This document shows, piece by piece, positions 48,105 through 60,050 of a DNA stretch of 64,000 bases (its first letter is position 1; every line of letters starts with the position of its first letter). The translations under genes and the position numbers were made by a program. The stretch lies in NCBI RefSeq assembly GCF_027596085.1, contig NC_072467.1:15183976-15247975 (forward strand), in the 5' to 3' direction. This stretch comes from Anoplopoma fimbria (lineage: Eukaryota; Chordata; Actinopteri; Perciformes; Anoplopomatidae). The notes under the pieces are model-generated. The model did no database searches and had not been told where the DNA came from. It saw nothing but the letters and a program-made list of their open reading frames with translations.

Positions 48105-50980
48105 TCAGTGGAAGAGCAGGAGATGTCGGTCACTGCGTGGCCACAGAGGGAACGCCTGGCTGTGCAGCTGCTGCCAGGCCTGCTGGTACGAGTGGGAAGC
48201 ATGTTTGAAGTCCCAGTAGGTCTTCAGCTCTGTTCTCCTGAACAGATACACATAAAAACATGAGGGGAGGAACACAGTTATGCTCACACTTTGGTTCTGT
48301 ATACATGATCCAACAAATACTGTAATTAATGAAAGCTAAAGTCACGTGTGTTACATAGGAGGGGAAAACAACAATAACAAAGAGATACAAAGCAACTACA
48401 AAGAGACTCAAAACTACAAAGAGACTCAAAACTACAAAGAGACTCAAAACTACAAAGACACTCAAAAATACAAAGAGACTCAAAACAACTTCTGAGTCTT
48501 AAAACAACTGAAAAAGAGGGGGAAAAAAGTAAAGAGAGATGCAAAAAAGCTGCAAAGACACTCACAAAGACTAGAAAAAAGGAGAAAAAAACTACAAAGA
48601 GAAACAAAACAACTACAAAGAGACACGTAAATACAAAGAGAATCAAAACGACTACTAAGAGACACGTAAATACAAAGAGAATCAAAACGACTACTAAGAA
48701 ACTGAAAACAACTAAAAAAGTGGCACAGAATTACCACAAAGACAAACAAAGCAACTACAAAGAAACACAAGACTACTACAAAAAGATACACAACAACTAC
48801 AAATAGATGCAAAACAGCTGCAAAGACACTCATAACGACTATGAAAAGGACAAAACAGCAACAAAGTGACACAAAGCAACTGCAAAAAGACACAAAACAA
48901 GTAGAAAGAGACTCAAACTACAAAGACACTCAAAACAACTCCTAAGAGGCTGAAAACAACTAAAAAAGAGGCACAAGATGACCACTGATTGACACAAGGC
49001 AACTACACAATGATGCAAAACAACTACAAAGAGAAGTCTTGCTGTAGGTGAGGTGTTGGGGCTGTATGCATGTCTGTGTCCAGGGCCCATTGACACATAA
49101 TAATGCTCACATGTATTCATTTTGGAAGTTCCTTCCATTCCAAAAGATTAAATTCCATCAGTGCTCTCTGCATGAATACAAACATCCATTATGCTCAGCC
49201 GGAGAGTGCTTGTGTTACACTGAAAGTCCCATTGAATGCCATCAGGGCCACTTATCAAATGTCTCTTTACCCTGCTCAGCTCCTTTGTAATAGTAACATT
49301 TTTATTTTCATTTTTGTGAGACTTTTAATTAACTTAACCTTTCAGTTTGTTGCTTTTGGTTTGCTATTTTTTAATTTACTGTATTTATGGTATTTAATTT
49401 AGATTATTGCTATTTTATTGTAATTTGTGCAGGTATTGTAACCAAAGGATATGTCTAGTGATATTCTGTTTTTTTCTTATTGTCATAAAACCAATAAAAA
49501 AAAACCCAGAAACAACATATTGACACGACCCAACCGTGAAAACCATTTACAACCAGAGTTTTTTGTTTTTTTGCTCAATAACTTGATGAACACAGTTTTG
49601 TATTTGTAAATTCAACCTGGGAGGAAAAATCAAATGATTCTAAATCCCCTCATCCAGAGCCACCGTTCATGTTATTAGTGTTTTTCATGCAATGCCAAAA
49701 GGTCTGCAGCAAAAAGGTTAGAGTGCCAACTCCTAATCAGGTTACTTTACCGCATCAGGAACACAACCTGGTGCAGATAGAGGCCACGTCCACATTAACC
49801 CGTTTTCACTTGTTTTCAAATGAAAACGGGGTTTTAAGATCTCCGTCCACACATGCGTTTCAGCATCGTTTTCGAAATTATGTGCGTCCAGACTTGCTCC
49901 CCTGAAAACGAATATCATGTGACTATTCACGTACACTGGGCATGCGCATGCCGGTGTAAACAGGAAGTACATTGGTTGCTTGGTTACAGATAATACGATT
50001 ACACTACTCTTGATACTCGTCGTGCTTGATACTTAAGAACTTCCTCTAATATCTTCCTCCATGAACTCAAACAGACACATTTCGTGGAAGTTTTTAGAAG
50101 TTTTATTTTTCAAGCTTAGCTACAACACTGCAGGTCTAACTCTGTCTCTCCCACACAGACAGCACATGTACTTTAAATGAACAGTCATTAAACGAAGTTT
50201 ACTAGATTATGGGTCCATACATCTGGTCAACACTAGTACGTCATTAGTCCGTTCCATAAGGCTGGTAAGGCCACGCCCCTCTAATCTCTCCATAACAGCT
50301 GATTCCAGCTGAAGCCAAAGACAGCTAACCCCCTCCGGGTTGCCATGGGTCACCTGTGCTCCCCTGGGTCCTAAGTCCCTACAAGTTTGAACGTCTATGT
50401 ACAAACATTTGTAACAAATACCACATTATCCATGTTGAATTAATCTGGTAGTCGATCGGTATCAAGGCTGTTGCTGTTGTTCTCTTACGGAAAGGGGTCA
50501 CGTGGTAAGGGGGTGACGAATCAGGGAATGACACGTCATAACTGCTAAGAACCAATTACATAGCGAACGCCGGTGCCTACGTCATCGTTTTCGGACTTCT
50601 TCGTTTTCAGTCATCCACACTATCATGAAAACACGGCGTTTTCAAACTTATTCGTTTTCGGTGCCCTAAAACGCTGTGTAGTGTGGACGCTCGGTGCAAA
50701 CGGAGAAAAAGATATGCGGATTCATTTGAAAACGGGTTAGTGTGGACGTGGCCAGAGTGTCTGTCTGCTTTATGCAATGATTTATGTCCCGTCAAATAAC
50801 TACACAACGCAGATACATGGACACTCCCTGTGATCAGTAGTCTCTCCTCACCAGACACACCACTGTCATTGTGTCCGTGTGTAAGCCGTAAGACTGCACT
50901 GGGATCAGGTTATCTGCTAAAAAGCTGATGAACAGAGAGACCACTGTTCTCCTTGTGGAGAGGATCCTCAGCTTTAGCAC

Positions 50981-51069
<89 letters not shown>

Positions 51070-54000
51070 CACGAACAGGGAAGACCCTGGATGCACAACG
51101 TGGAGAATAACAGATGAAATGTGAGCACTAAATGTCAAACACACAAAGACCCAGCCACAGCACACACACATGCATACACTCACACACACAAAAACACACA
51201 AACACAGTATTTGTTGTGTCATCCCAAGCGCTTTAAGCAGCAGAGAGATGAGACGAGAGTTTCCCACACGGACAAACTGATGAAAGCCAGATCCAATTGT
51301 TCGGAGGTCTTCATTGTTGTTTTGGGTTGTTTAAGGCAGTTTAAAAACCACAATGACATAATCAAAGAGTCTACTGTTTGTTACCTGAGGGAGTCAGGAA
51401 GTGCTTCAGGATCAGTGGCCGCCACCACAGACAGGAAGGAATGGAAGAGCTCCAGTTTACACAGGAGAGACCTGAAGACACAAACATGCATGAGTATCAT
51501 GAGTTTTGGTGTTGATGAATAGTCTATATCGTGACAACAGTGACCTCTCCTTTATATCATGATAATGTGTGATGGACTGAGAGAGTTGGCTCTACCTGGC
51601 TCCAGCTGTGCCCAAGGCCTTCTTGGTGACTCCGTGTTTGTAGCCGTTGGCGGTGACATCTAGTGGCCGCTCGGGCACATTACACCAGCTGATGGCTGAA
51701 ACACAGGTGGGCTTTTCTCACTGCATCTCGGTCCCAGGGCTCATCACAGCCCCAGACACAAGCAACACAGATCATTGCAGACTCTATACATCTTCTCTGA
51801 ATTTGGATCCCTGACATCGGGAAGAAGACTCTGTGTGCCAAAATGCAAAGCCAACTGCTGGTAGCTGTTGTTTGCTCCAGCCTCCATCAAGCTGCTGAGC
51901 TCCGATACATCGTAGTGCAGTAGAGCCATGTCTCTAATGTATGTTTTAAGACGGTTTGATGTTGTTTTTGTGATGTGTTTTATTACAAGCAACCCTCTGT
52001 CTCTCATATTGATATAGTTTTCAACTAGCCTACATACTACAATAGCATAACAGAATTCCTGATATTCATATTAGGGCTTTTGTTTACATCTGGCCACCCC
52101 TATGAACAATAGGGGAACCACGGCAGGAGGAAATTAAAGATTATTACAAGTGACAGAGAAAAACAAGATTTGTGTTCAGCGCACATTTCAACCAGAACTA
52201 GATAAAAATCTAACTGAAAGTAGGTGAAGTATTAACACTGTGTCAAATACACTTGATTTACACTTGAGACCCACTTGGACTCAAAAAACAATTATTTGTC
52301 ACTTGCAATTGTATCTTGTCTTTTTAAAAAGCGTACTAATGCCCAGCAATTGCAAAACATGTATTCTAAAATATGAATAGTGATTGTGAAGGAGGATTTT
52401 TCACCCTAAAAGACACAGCCTGCCAGATGTACTGCTGGTTTATCAAAGCGAGCCTGTCTTCACATCTGTTAGTGGACCTAAATGGACCTGCTTTGGACAA
52501 ATTATATCCTGTGCCTTTGGTGAGAAACTGTGTGCATGTGTGTCGGTCAGAGAGAGAGAGGTGAGTGTGCTGTGCGTATGTTGTAGCAGAGTGTAGTTGT
52601 TGGGTTGTGTAGTTGTGTGTGTAGCCTCATCAGCCTTAGTGATGTGTTTGCAAAGTGGGTACAGACTACTGGTCCTGGCTTGTGTCCATGAAATCTTGGA
52701 TATTACGTATTAAGTCTGTGTAGGACTTCAGCCTAATACTGCGTAGTACTTTCGCACATAAGGTATTAACCACCAAAGATGGAGAATGCCACCTAAACAA
52801 AGTGACTTTACAGATCTGTGTGCTATCAGTGAGCGGGCTAGAGAACATGATACAACCAGACATTTGAATGCCGTCGGCTCTAAAAGGTTCAGTGGTGGAA
52901 TGGTAGCAGTGATACATATATTCATCATACTGTTGGGGTGGACATGATGACCAGCTTTGTGATAGTTTTCAAAGATGACAGAAAAGTCAGGTGACCCAAA
53001 CAGCCGGAATAAGTAGAACTTACTTCCCGGTACTCGCTCATGGCCGACAACATAAACATCATAAGCATCTGTCACACTCAGTTTATGAGTTCAAACAACT
53101 CAGAACAATAAAAACAACACAGTGACCATGAGTGCTTTTTACCAAACATTGACTTAAATTTATAACCAATGATCAGTTTGGACCATTAGACATCCTTCAG
53201 CACATTGTTGTAGAATTGGGAGAATGCACGCCATGCTGGTTTAATTACCGCTACTTAAAACATGGGATCAATGGGAAAGATTCAGCGGTTTAAGGCTTGC
53301 TAGTGTTCAGGTCGTCTGACAGTTGGTTGCTTTCAGAGATAAAGTTGTTAGGGTTAAATACCGTGTTTGACAATATAATTCAATATCCCTTACTTTATGT
53401 TCAATTACCTCAAACAATGGACTTTTGTATGGTTTTCAGGCACAAGTCAAAGCTTTCGAGGGTTTTCTGATCATAAATAAGACTTGGATGTTTACACTGT
53501 GCCGTTTATAAGTCAGAAACTGCTAATAACCGTAATTCCTATACAACGTGAATGCGGCGTCGCTGCACCTGTCTGGTCCCTCAGACTGAAATGTGTGTGT
53601 GTGTGCGTGATGATCCTACCTGCTCCACAGGAGGAGATGCGTCCCTGTCCGGCCTGGTGTCGGAGCTCGGTCTGGGCCTGGCTGAAGGGGAACTCCAGGC
53701 CGGACTGGAGCAGCTCAGGTGGACACACAGAGAAACCAGCTGGGAGGTCCGTCACATGGGAGCACCTGGGGAGGAGGGGAGGACTACAATGAAGACAGTC
53801 TGCTGATTCCCTACCACTGAAAAAAATAGACCTCCACTATACTCCAACACTGTTTAAGTTACAGCGACTGGTGAGGAATAATGGAATCCTCACACAGGAC
53901 AAATACACAAGCTGGTAACAGTGTGGATGTTCAGCATCAATACATCTGGCTACTATTACATTAATAAATAAAGCCTAAATTATGATGTATGCATGACGAT

Positions 54001-57000
54001 AATTATAACAATCTCGCCTCCAAAGCCAACTTGATGAGACGCGACCGAATTTGTTACTTTGTTACTTAAGTAAAAGTATGACAGTGTATAATCAGGAAAA
54101 TGTGCTTACAGTATAAAAGTACTCACATTTAGCCAAATAATCTTTTTAGTGGTTACATTATTAATTTATTCATTATCCATTAAAGCTTATCCTGTTAAGG
54201 ATTGCGGGGGGGCTGGAGCCGATCCCAGCTGTCATTGGGTGAAGGCAGGGTTTACCCTGGACGGGATCTTAATGTTGGCTGCAAAAGAGCTAATTTTATT
54301 CACTGTATTTTACTGTTGGGTGTTACATATACTCATACTTATAAATATTATATCTAATCATCTATCATATCTATTATCCGCACATGTTTTTCCTCAGCAT
54401 AATACTAAAATCTAGTGAAGTAAAAATCTTACCTCTAAAAATAGAATATAAATTGTACAGTACTTGAGGAAATATACTTGGTTACTTTCCTCTACTGATT
54501 AACACCATGTTGTAAGAAAAAAGGGTGTGATAAACTTAGTAAGTCGGTCTAAATGTCTCTCACCATTCCATCATGTTGAAATATTTAATTGGTACTTGTA
54601 TTTGGTGCGTTGTTCTCACATAATTCATGATTAACGTTTATTGGTCTGTGTCACTCTTTTTACCATTATCTCTTTAGGGGATTTTCACACATGATGCAAT
54701 ACGTGCTTCCACACTAAGTCGTACACAGTTGAACATTTGCAGCACACACTCTGATGTAAGGCCCACACAAAGCTCTCATAGAAGATAGTTGACTGATCAC
54801 AACAGCAGAAGTACAGCTGAGTCTAACCACACTAATGATGGCTCTGTGTGGTACAATGATGCTGAGGCTTGTACGCCGAAATAGAATGCAGCCATCATCA
54901 TGGTATGCTGAATTTAGGGGGGCGGAGCTAAAAAAGATCTGACACAAAATACAGTAGGATTGAGTTTGGCATTTTGGCCGTCACCATCTTGTTTTTTTGC
55001 TACCAGTGAACTTAAGTGTTCATATATGGACTGTTACATGCCCTGCTTTATGGTCTATTTGACTCTAAATGGACCATAATTTACTAAATGAACATCATGC
55101 TGTATTGAATAAGACTTGAAACTAGAGATTGAGACCATAAACTCATGTTTACAATGTTTACTGAGGGAATAAATCAAGAGAGAAGTAGAGTCATTTTCTC
55201 ATACACTTCTATGAGAGAGAATGCAGGCTTTTCCACACCAAGGTGGGATGTTAAAAGTTCTTGATTTAAGAAACAGTGCGAACCTCAAATATATTTAATT
55301 CACAACATGTTTGTGAATTAAATATCTAAATCACTATTATTATTAGTCACATTAATATTATTAGTTCCTGTACCATTACGCTTATTTGCTTTGCTTCACC
55401 CTGGAGTCTTTGTGTTTCTCGCCTCGCAGGTTTCCATGAATCGTTGTGGTACCTGGACCGTGGTCGTGCCTCCTGCTGTGACCCGGCTGAGACCCACTGC
55501 TACGACCATTATTATTATTAGTCACATTACTAATACTATTCCCTATATCATTATAATTCTACTATAGTCATTGCTGCTGTTATTATAAGTAGTCTTCATT
55601 TTTTCCTCCGTTACTCTGCTTACTACTGTGATTATATGAATAATTTATGTCATATACATTGAATGTGTTGTAACTCTGTTATGTTGTTAATTCTGTCCAC
55701 ATGACATCTATTGCATTCTGTCCATCCTGGGAGAAGGATCCCTCCTCTGTAGCTCTCCCATAGGTTTCTTCCCATAGGTTTTTTTAGGGCAGTTTTTCCT
55801 GTGCCGATGTGACAGAGGATGTCGCATGTGTACAGATTGTAAAGCCCTCTGAGGCAAATTAGTAATTTGGGATTTTGGGCTATACAAAATAAACTGAATT
55901 GAATTTAATTAATTTGCTTATTGTTTCAGCGTCCCTCCTTACCTTGTAACCAAAGCTCTCTGCATCACTTCCTGGCTGTATGGACACTCCCCCACCACCA
56001 CGGTGCTGAAGTAGAGCGCCTCCTGCAGGTAGTGGGACAGCAGCGCGCCCTGGAAGCCCAGAACCCCCCATCGGGCCAGCTTGTCGCTGCAGGAGAGGGA
56101 CCGGGTCGGTTCTCCTCGTCCGGGCTTCACTCGGAGCACCCCTGTGCTGTGGTACCCCACCCCGGGGCGCAGGGGGTCGGCTGGGCCGCCAGAGACGCAC
56201 TTGGCCCCCGTCCTGTGAACGTCCAGCACCTGGGGATGTGGTCCCGCGCTGTCAGAGGGGCCAGGTGTTTTTGCGGGCTGACTCTGCGATGGATTTTCAT
56301 TTTTGGGTGAATTTGAAAGGAGGGATTGTTTTGCGTCTCCTCCGTCGCACAGATCCGTCTCCTGTCCCTCCAGACGGGGACGTTTAACATGTTTTCCTTC
56401 ACTTGGTACCTCAGCTTCTCTTTTCTGGCCTCCTCTTCCATCAGTTCCTTCGTGGCTCTTTACAGATGTGACAGGGGGACAGGGCTGAGACTGGCTGTCA
56501 ATCATGGGGATGATGGCGGCATCACCACCTTGTAAGTCACAAGAAGGTTCAGCCTTTATTTTTGGATTAAAGCACACTGATGAGAATAAAAGTCCCTGAC
56601 AGTATTCAGAACATCTTCTTTGTAGGAAGTAAAATAAACAGAAACTCTTTAAAAATAAAAACATTTAAGATGAATAAAACAACAGCCCAGTAATCAAGGA
56701 AAACACATGCACTACGTCACAGACAAAATATGTGACTTACATACATATATCTAAATTGCAACAAATGAAAAATATATATGGCAAAAAATCCTGTGGAATA
56801 ATCTCACACAAGCAGCTGGAGGTGAACCAGACAGCCGGTTAGCATACTGGACTCACAGGGAGTGTGACTGGTGAAGAAGAGCAAGGAAACTCCGGGCCGA
56901 AGCCTCCACTTCCCCCGCTGATCCGCCGGACAGAACACAGAGCTGGTCCCCCCACTCACAGCCCTGTGCAGCTCCTGGATCAGGTACCTACAAACACACA

Positions 57001-58382
57001 CACAGACACAGTGTGGTAGATTCATATAGCTAATGCTGTGCATGCTCAAGCATCAGCATGGAGAACCAGAGTTATAAGGGATACTCATAAACATTCAGAA
57101 CAAATACACACCTGATGCATCCCCTTCTGGCAATGACTTCTGCATGGCTGTCATTAAGTATGTCCCCTAAATGGTTGAGGGATTCAAGAGAAAGAAAACC
57201 GACAAATTGATGTAAAGGTTTGTTTTTTTCAGAAATGAAGACAAACATTTCACAGGTTGAGAATTTATTTGTTTTAATCAAAGGTCCGATGCAACTAAAC
57301 AGCAAAACCTGTGTTGTATTCACAAAGAAACTTCCATCTAGGCATAGATGAGATGACCACAAAGACACAAAACAACCTCAAAGAGACATAAAAAAACTAA
57401 AAAGTGACATAAAAAAGACTAAAAGAGACCAGATCAACCACAGAGAGATGCCAAACAGCTGCAAAATGCCCCCAAGGAGACTCAAAAAGACAACAACAAA
57501 AAGAGGCTAAACAACTATAAAGTGTGTGTTTCTTGCTCCTATGTAGGAGAGGCAGTGGGGCCTTTTGCACGTCTGTGCCCAGGGGCCCATTGTCTCATAA
57601 TCCACCCATGCATCTATTGAGTATAATTTTCCAAAACAACATATAAAGGCAACATGTCTCTGGAGGCCTACACATATTCTCACATGCGCCAAAGAAATAA
57701 ACCCTCTGTGTGTGAGACGGAGACATCGAGCACTGGACACATAAAGAAGGACAGAAACAATTGATCACCAGCACACACCTTTAGGACTCATAGCGGTCTG
57801 TCCAATACATTTGGTCCCAGTTCCCAGAGACACAACCTCCTTCTCAACTGTGAGGAAATAAAGATTTTGATTAGAACAGAATTCATCTCGTTTTATATTC
57901 AATACTTTTTCTACACATTTTTAATTTCTACTTTTTGTGTTCTTATTTGTTTTTCTTTGTTGAGCTGCTACTTTGTACAAGTGATTTGGTCCTTTACTGT
58001 CTCCTGCTCACCCTTGAAGTCTGTTGGTTTAGGTACATTTACTGTTACATTTCCTATGGGTCGGTTTTGAATGTAACGTTTTACATTAACGTTAGCTAAA
58101 CGTTACCGTGTTGTATTAGATACGGTGGAGGAAAATGTATAGTTATGTAAAGAAAAGCTCATTTGTGTTATTAAACGTTGTTGACATAAGAAGAACATGA
58201 AACATGTTTGTAATGTTGCAGCTTCATTCCGCTGTCCAACCTGTGTCGGAGTCAGCACACCGGGTGATTTGGACCACAGCGGCCAGCAGGGTCCACTCTC
58301 TGCCCGGCTCAGGCTTCCCTCTCCGGGGAAGCCGGTTGAAACGCTCGTAGCACAACTTGGCGATTTCGTCCGCGTGCGCCAT
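48105..58382 (-). CDS. adat1: adat1, complete (9 exons)
   Basis: tRNA-specific adenosine deaminase 1, which converts A37 to inosine in tRNA-Ala; ADAR-like deaminase fold. Exons: 58241-58382, 57779-57847, 57112-57166, 56857-56987, 55943-56528, 53620-53765, 51596-51695, 51385-51471 and 48105-48237 (stop 48105-48107). All introns are GT-AG and phases agree, giving 482 residues (human about 502). Zinc and catalytic residues are visible: H78 and E80 in DSHAEV, C133 in [12 protein letters not shown], and C279 in [11 protein letters not shown]. The HTPC cysteine codon is split by intron 4. Other family segments are [28 protein letters not shown] and [12 protein letters not shown]. The start [15 protein letters not shown] fits the family; an upstream in-frame Met would add 14 residues. 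Residues 140-240 are low-similarity linker, as expected. Confidence 0.95.
48362..49108 (+). repeat. 21-bp minisatellite plus conserved tail, unit 3
   Basis: An array at 48362-49033 in adat1 intron 8, with local sub-duplications: four ACTCAAAACTACAAAGAG units at about 48406-48470 and a 39-bp direct duplication at about 48620-48698. The tail at about 49041-49108 keeps TGTCTGTGTCCAGGGCCCAT but has lost the TTGCTCCTATGTAGG part. The long minus-strand open frames are repeat artefacts. Confidence 0.85.
49782..50753. mobile_element. 972-bp non-autonomous DNA transposon with long inverted ends
   Basis: Ends are GGCCACGTCCACATTAACCC... and ...GGGTTAGTGTGGACGTGGCC. The terminal inverted repeat is about 27 bp with one mismatch, and similar GTTTTCA/TGAAAAC words extend further in. 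AGA occurs immediately outside both ends, a possible 3-bp target duplication. No transposase frame. Superfamily is uncertain; a 3-bp duplication would fit PIF/Harbinger or CACTA types. In adat1 intron 8. Confidence 0.8.
50978..51072. repeat. (CA)n microsatellite
   Basis: A CA run of about 40 units with rare CG interruptions, in adat1 intron 8 about 310 bp downstream of exon 8. A degenerate CA-rich segment follows at 51155-51210. Confidence 0.95.
51696..53619. other. adat1 intron 6, nothing further recognised
   Basis: AT-rich intronic sequence with no coding exon, RNA gene or clear repeat. Short GT runs near 52535-52620 and 53593-53608 only. Confidence 0.5.
54160..54275 (+). repeat. dispersed repeat fragment
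   Basis: Contains GGCTGGAGCCGATCCCAGCT followed by GTCATTGGGTGAAGGCAGGG, wording recognised as a very common fish interspersed repeat. No second copy was noted in this window. In adat1 intron 5. Confidence 0.55.
54955..55230 (+). repeat. dispersed repeat family A (copy A7)
   Basis: Contains TTTTGGCCGTCACCATCTTG, ACTCTAAATGGACCATAATT, TGAACATCATGCTGTATTGA and AAACTCATGTTTACAATGTT. It lacks the central portion present in A3. In adat1 intron 5. Confidence 0.8.
55320..55910 (+). mobile_element. L2-type LINE 3' end, copy 2
   Basis: Collinear with 23860-24438: CTCGCAGGTTTCCATGAATC, GGTACCTGGACCGT, TGGGAGAAGGATCCCTCCTC, GAGGCAAATTAG, then a GAATT-type tail. It has one repeat unit where copy 1 has several. 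It ends only about 30 bp from adat1 exon 5, antisense to the gene. Confidence 0.88.
57358..57610 (+). repeat. 21-bp minisatellite plus conserved tail, unit 4
   Basis: The shortest array (57358-57500), followed by the best-preserved tail: TTTCTTGCTCCTATGTAGGA, GGGGCCTTTTGCACGTCTGT and GCCCAGGGGCCCATTGTCTC at 57526-57610. In adat1 intron 2. Confidence 0.85.
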
Positions 58383-58619
58383 GTTAAACCCGACAGGGGC
58401 CGTGTAAGTGGAGGCAACGGGCATTACAGTGTAAACGTTAAAGCTATTTTTAAACAGTCACGGTGACACATTAATAACATTTGAACAATATGTTTGGTTT
58501 AGGTTCGACCAACAGCGCTGCTTGGAGGAATCTCGAGAAAACGAGGAGGTTACTTCCGGGCCAAGTGAAGGAGCGTTTCACCTTCACAATAAAAGTCCTT
58601 AATTTATGGAGAACTGAAA

Positions 58620-58699
<80 letters not shown>

Positions 58700-58700
58700 T
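58620..58700. repeat. compound (CT)n(AT)n microsatellite
   Basis: About 15 CT units followed directly by about 24 AT units, roughly 240 bp upstream of the adat1 start codon. Confidence 0.95.
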
Positions 58701-59351
58701 AGTTAAGCACAGTAGGAGTATCTTAGTAGTAGTACATGCAGCAAAAACAGTTTTATTAGATATTACATAAGTTTAAGTGATGGAAGATGTAGAATACCAC
58801 CAAGATGTTAAATAGTAATTGGCCCATCTGCCAGTTTGTTAAAATATTAAAACATTCAAACAAAGCACATAAAAACACTGAGTGTATGAAGACTTCTAAT
58901 AAAAAAATTACACCTTAATAATGAAAGAAGTAATACAAATAATGCAAATAATAAAAATGGCACTACAAATAGTAATATCACAGTATAAATACCTAATACT
59001 GTATATATAGATTTCTTTAAATAAATTGCTCATAAGGCAGATGAACCATGAAATGTTTTATTATTATTTGAGTACTATTTTATTATGTAGACATTGTTGT
59101 AACTACTTTATATATTGTTGGTTAGTTTAATCCATAACATCATGTTTTACAAGCATATGTTTTGTATTTAAAACCTAAATTGATATAGTAAATATAGACA
59201 ATAGTAATTGTCTAATGAATGGAGTATATTTACTAGGATATTTTGACCTTGAATGTCGTGAATTATAAATCAGAATAGGGGAGACCGGGGGAATTTGTAA
59301 AACCCAATTCCTCCAATCAGACACAAGCCAGATTCACGAGTCACAAGACTT

Positions 59352-59650
59352 AATAAAGCATACTCTGCTTTATGGTCTATTTGACTCTAAGTGGACCATC
59401 ATTTACTAAATGAACATCATGCTGTATTGAAGGAGACTTGAAACTAGAGATTGAGACCATAAACTCATGTTTACAATATTTACTGAGGTACTAAATCAAG
59501 AGAGAAGTAGAGTCATTTTCACATAGACGTCTATACAATCTAACTTATTTTGCAACCGAAGGAGTTGCCACCTGCTGGTCAGTAGAGAGAATGCAAGTTT
59601 TCAGACACATCCGCATTGATTTGTCTCGGCAGAACCGGAGGTTGCCGGCT
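59352..59650 (+). repeat. dispersed repeat family A (copy A8)
   Basis: Shares AAAGCATACTCTGCTTTATG, GAAACTAGAGATTGAGACC and AGAAGTAGAGTCATTTTC with A3 and A6. It differs after AACTTATTTTGCAACCGAAG, where it resembles A2. Confidence 0.8.
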
Positions 59651-59814
59651 GGTTTAGACGACTGTAAATTTAAATTTACATAAACTTTATACTTCTAGTT
59701 TATTAGTTATAGATGACCAATGAAAATATAGGCGTTGCTAGCTAGCAAACGAGATTATATATATTCTGTGCTTTTGTTTGAGCAACAGTGGGTAATATGA
59801 CTACTTTTGACACT

Positions 59815-60050
59815 AATGGACTTTATTTGTATAGCGCTTTTCTAGTCTTCCGACCACCCAAAGCGCTTTTACATTACATACCATTCACCCATTCACACCC
59901 ATTCATACACTGATGCCAGGGGCTACCATGCAAGGGCCACCTGCACATCAGGACTCTAAGTCTAACATTCATACAACATCCACACACCGATGGCGCAGCC
60001 TTCGGGAGCAACTTGGGGTTAAGTGTCTTGCCCAAGGACACATCACATTA
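59815..60050 (+). repeat. dispersed repeat family B (copy B2)
   Basis: The same blocks as 31825-32052, with an extra segment (ATGCCAGGGGCTACCATGC) in the middle that B1 lacks. Confidence 0.75.

Noticed and set aside
48130..49138. Long minus-strand Phe/Val/Leu/Cys-rich open frames resembling membrane proteins
   Set aside because: These are translations of the 21-bp minisatellite; the same occurs at 8.1-8.6 kb and 12.8-13.2 kb.
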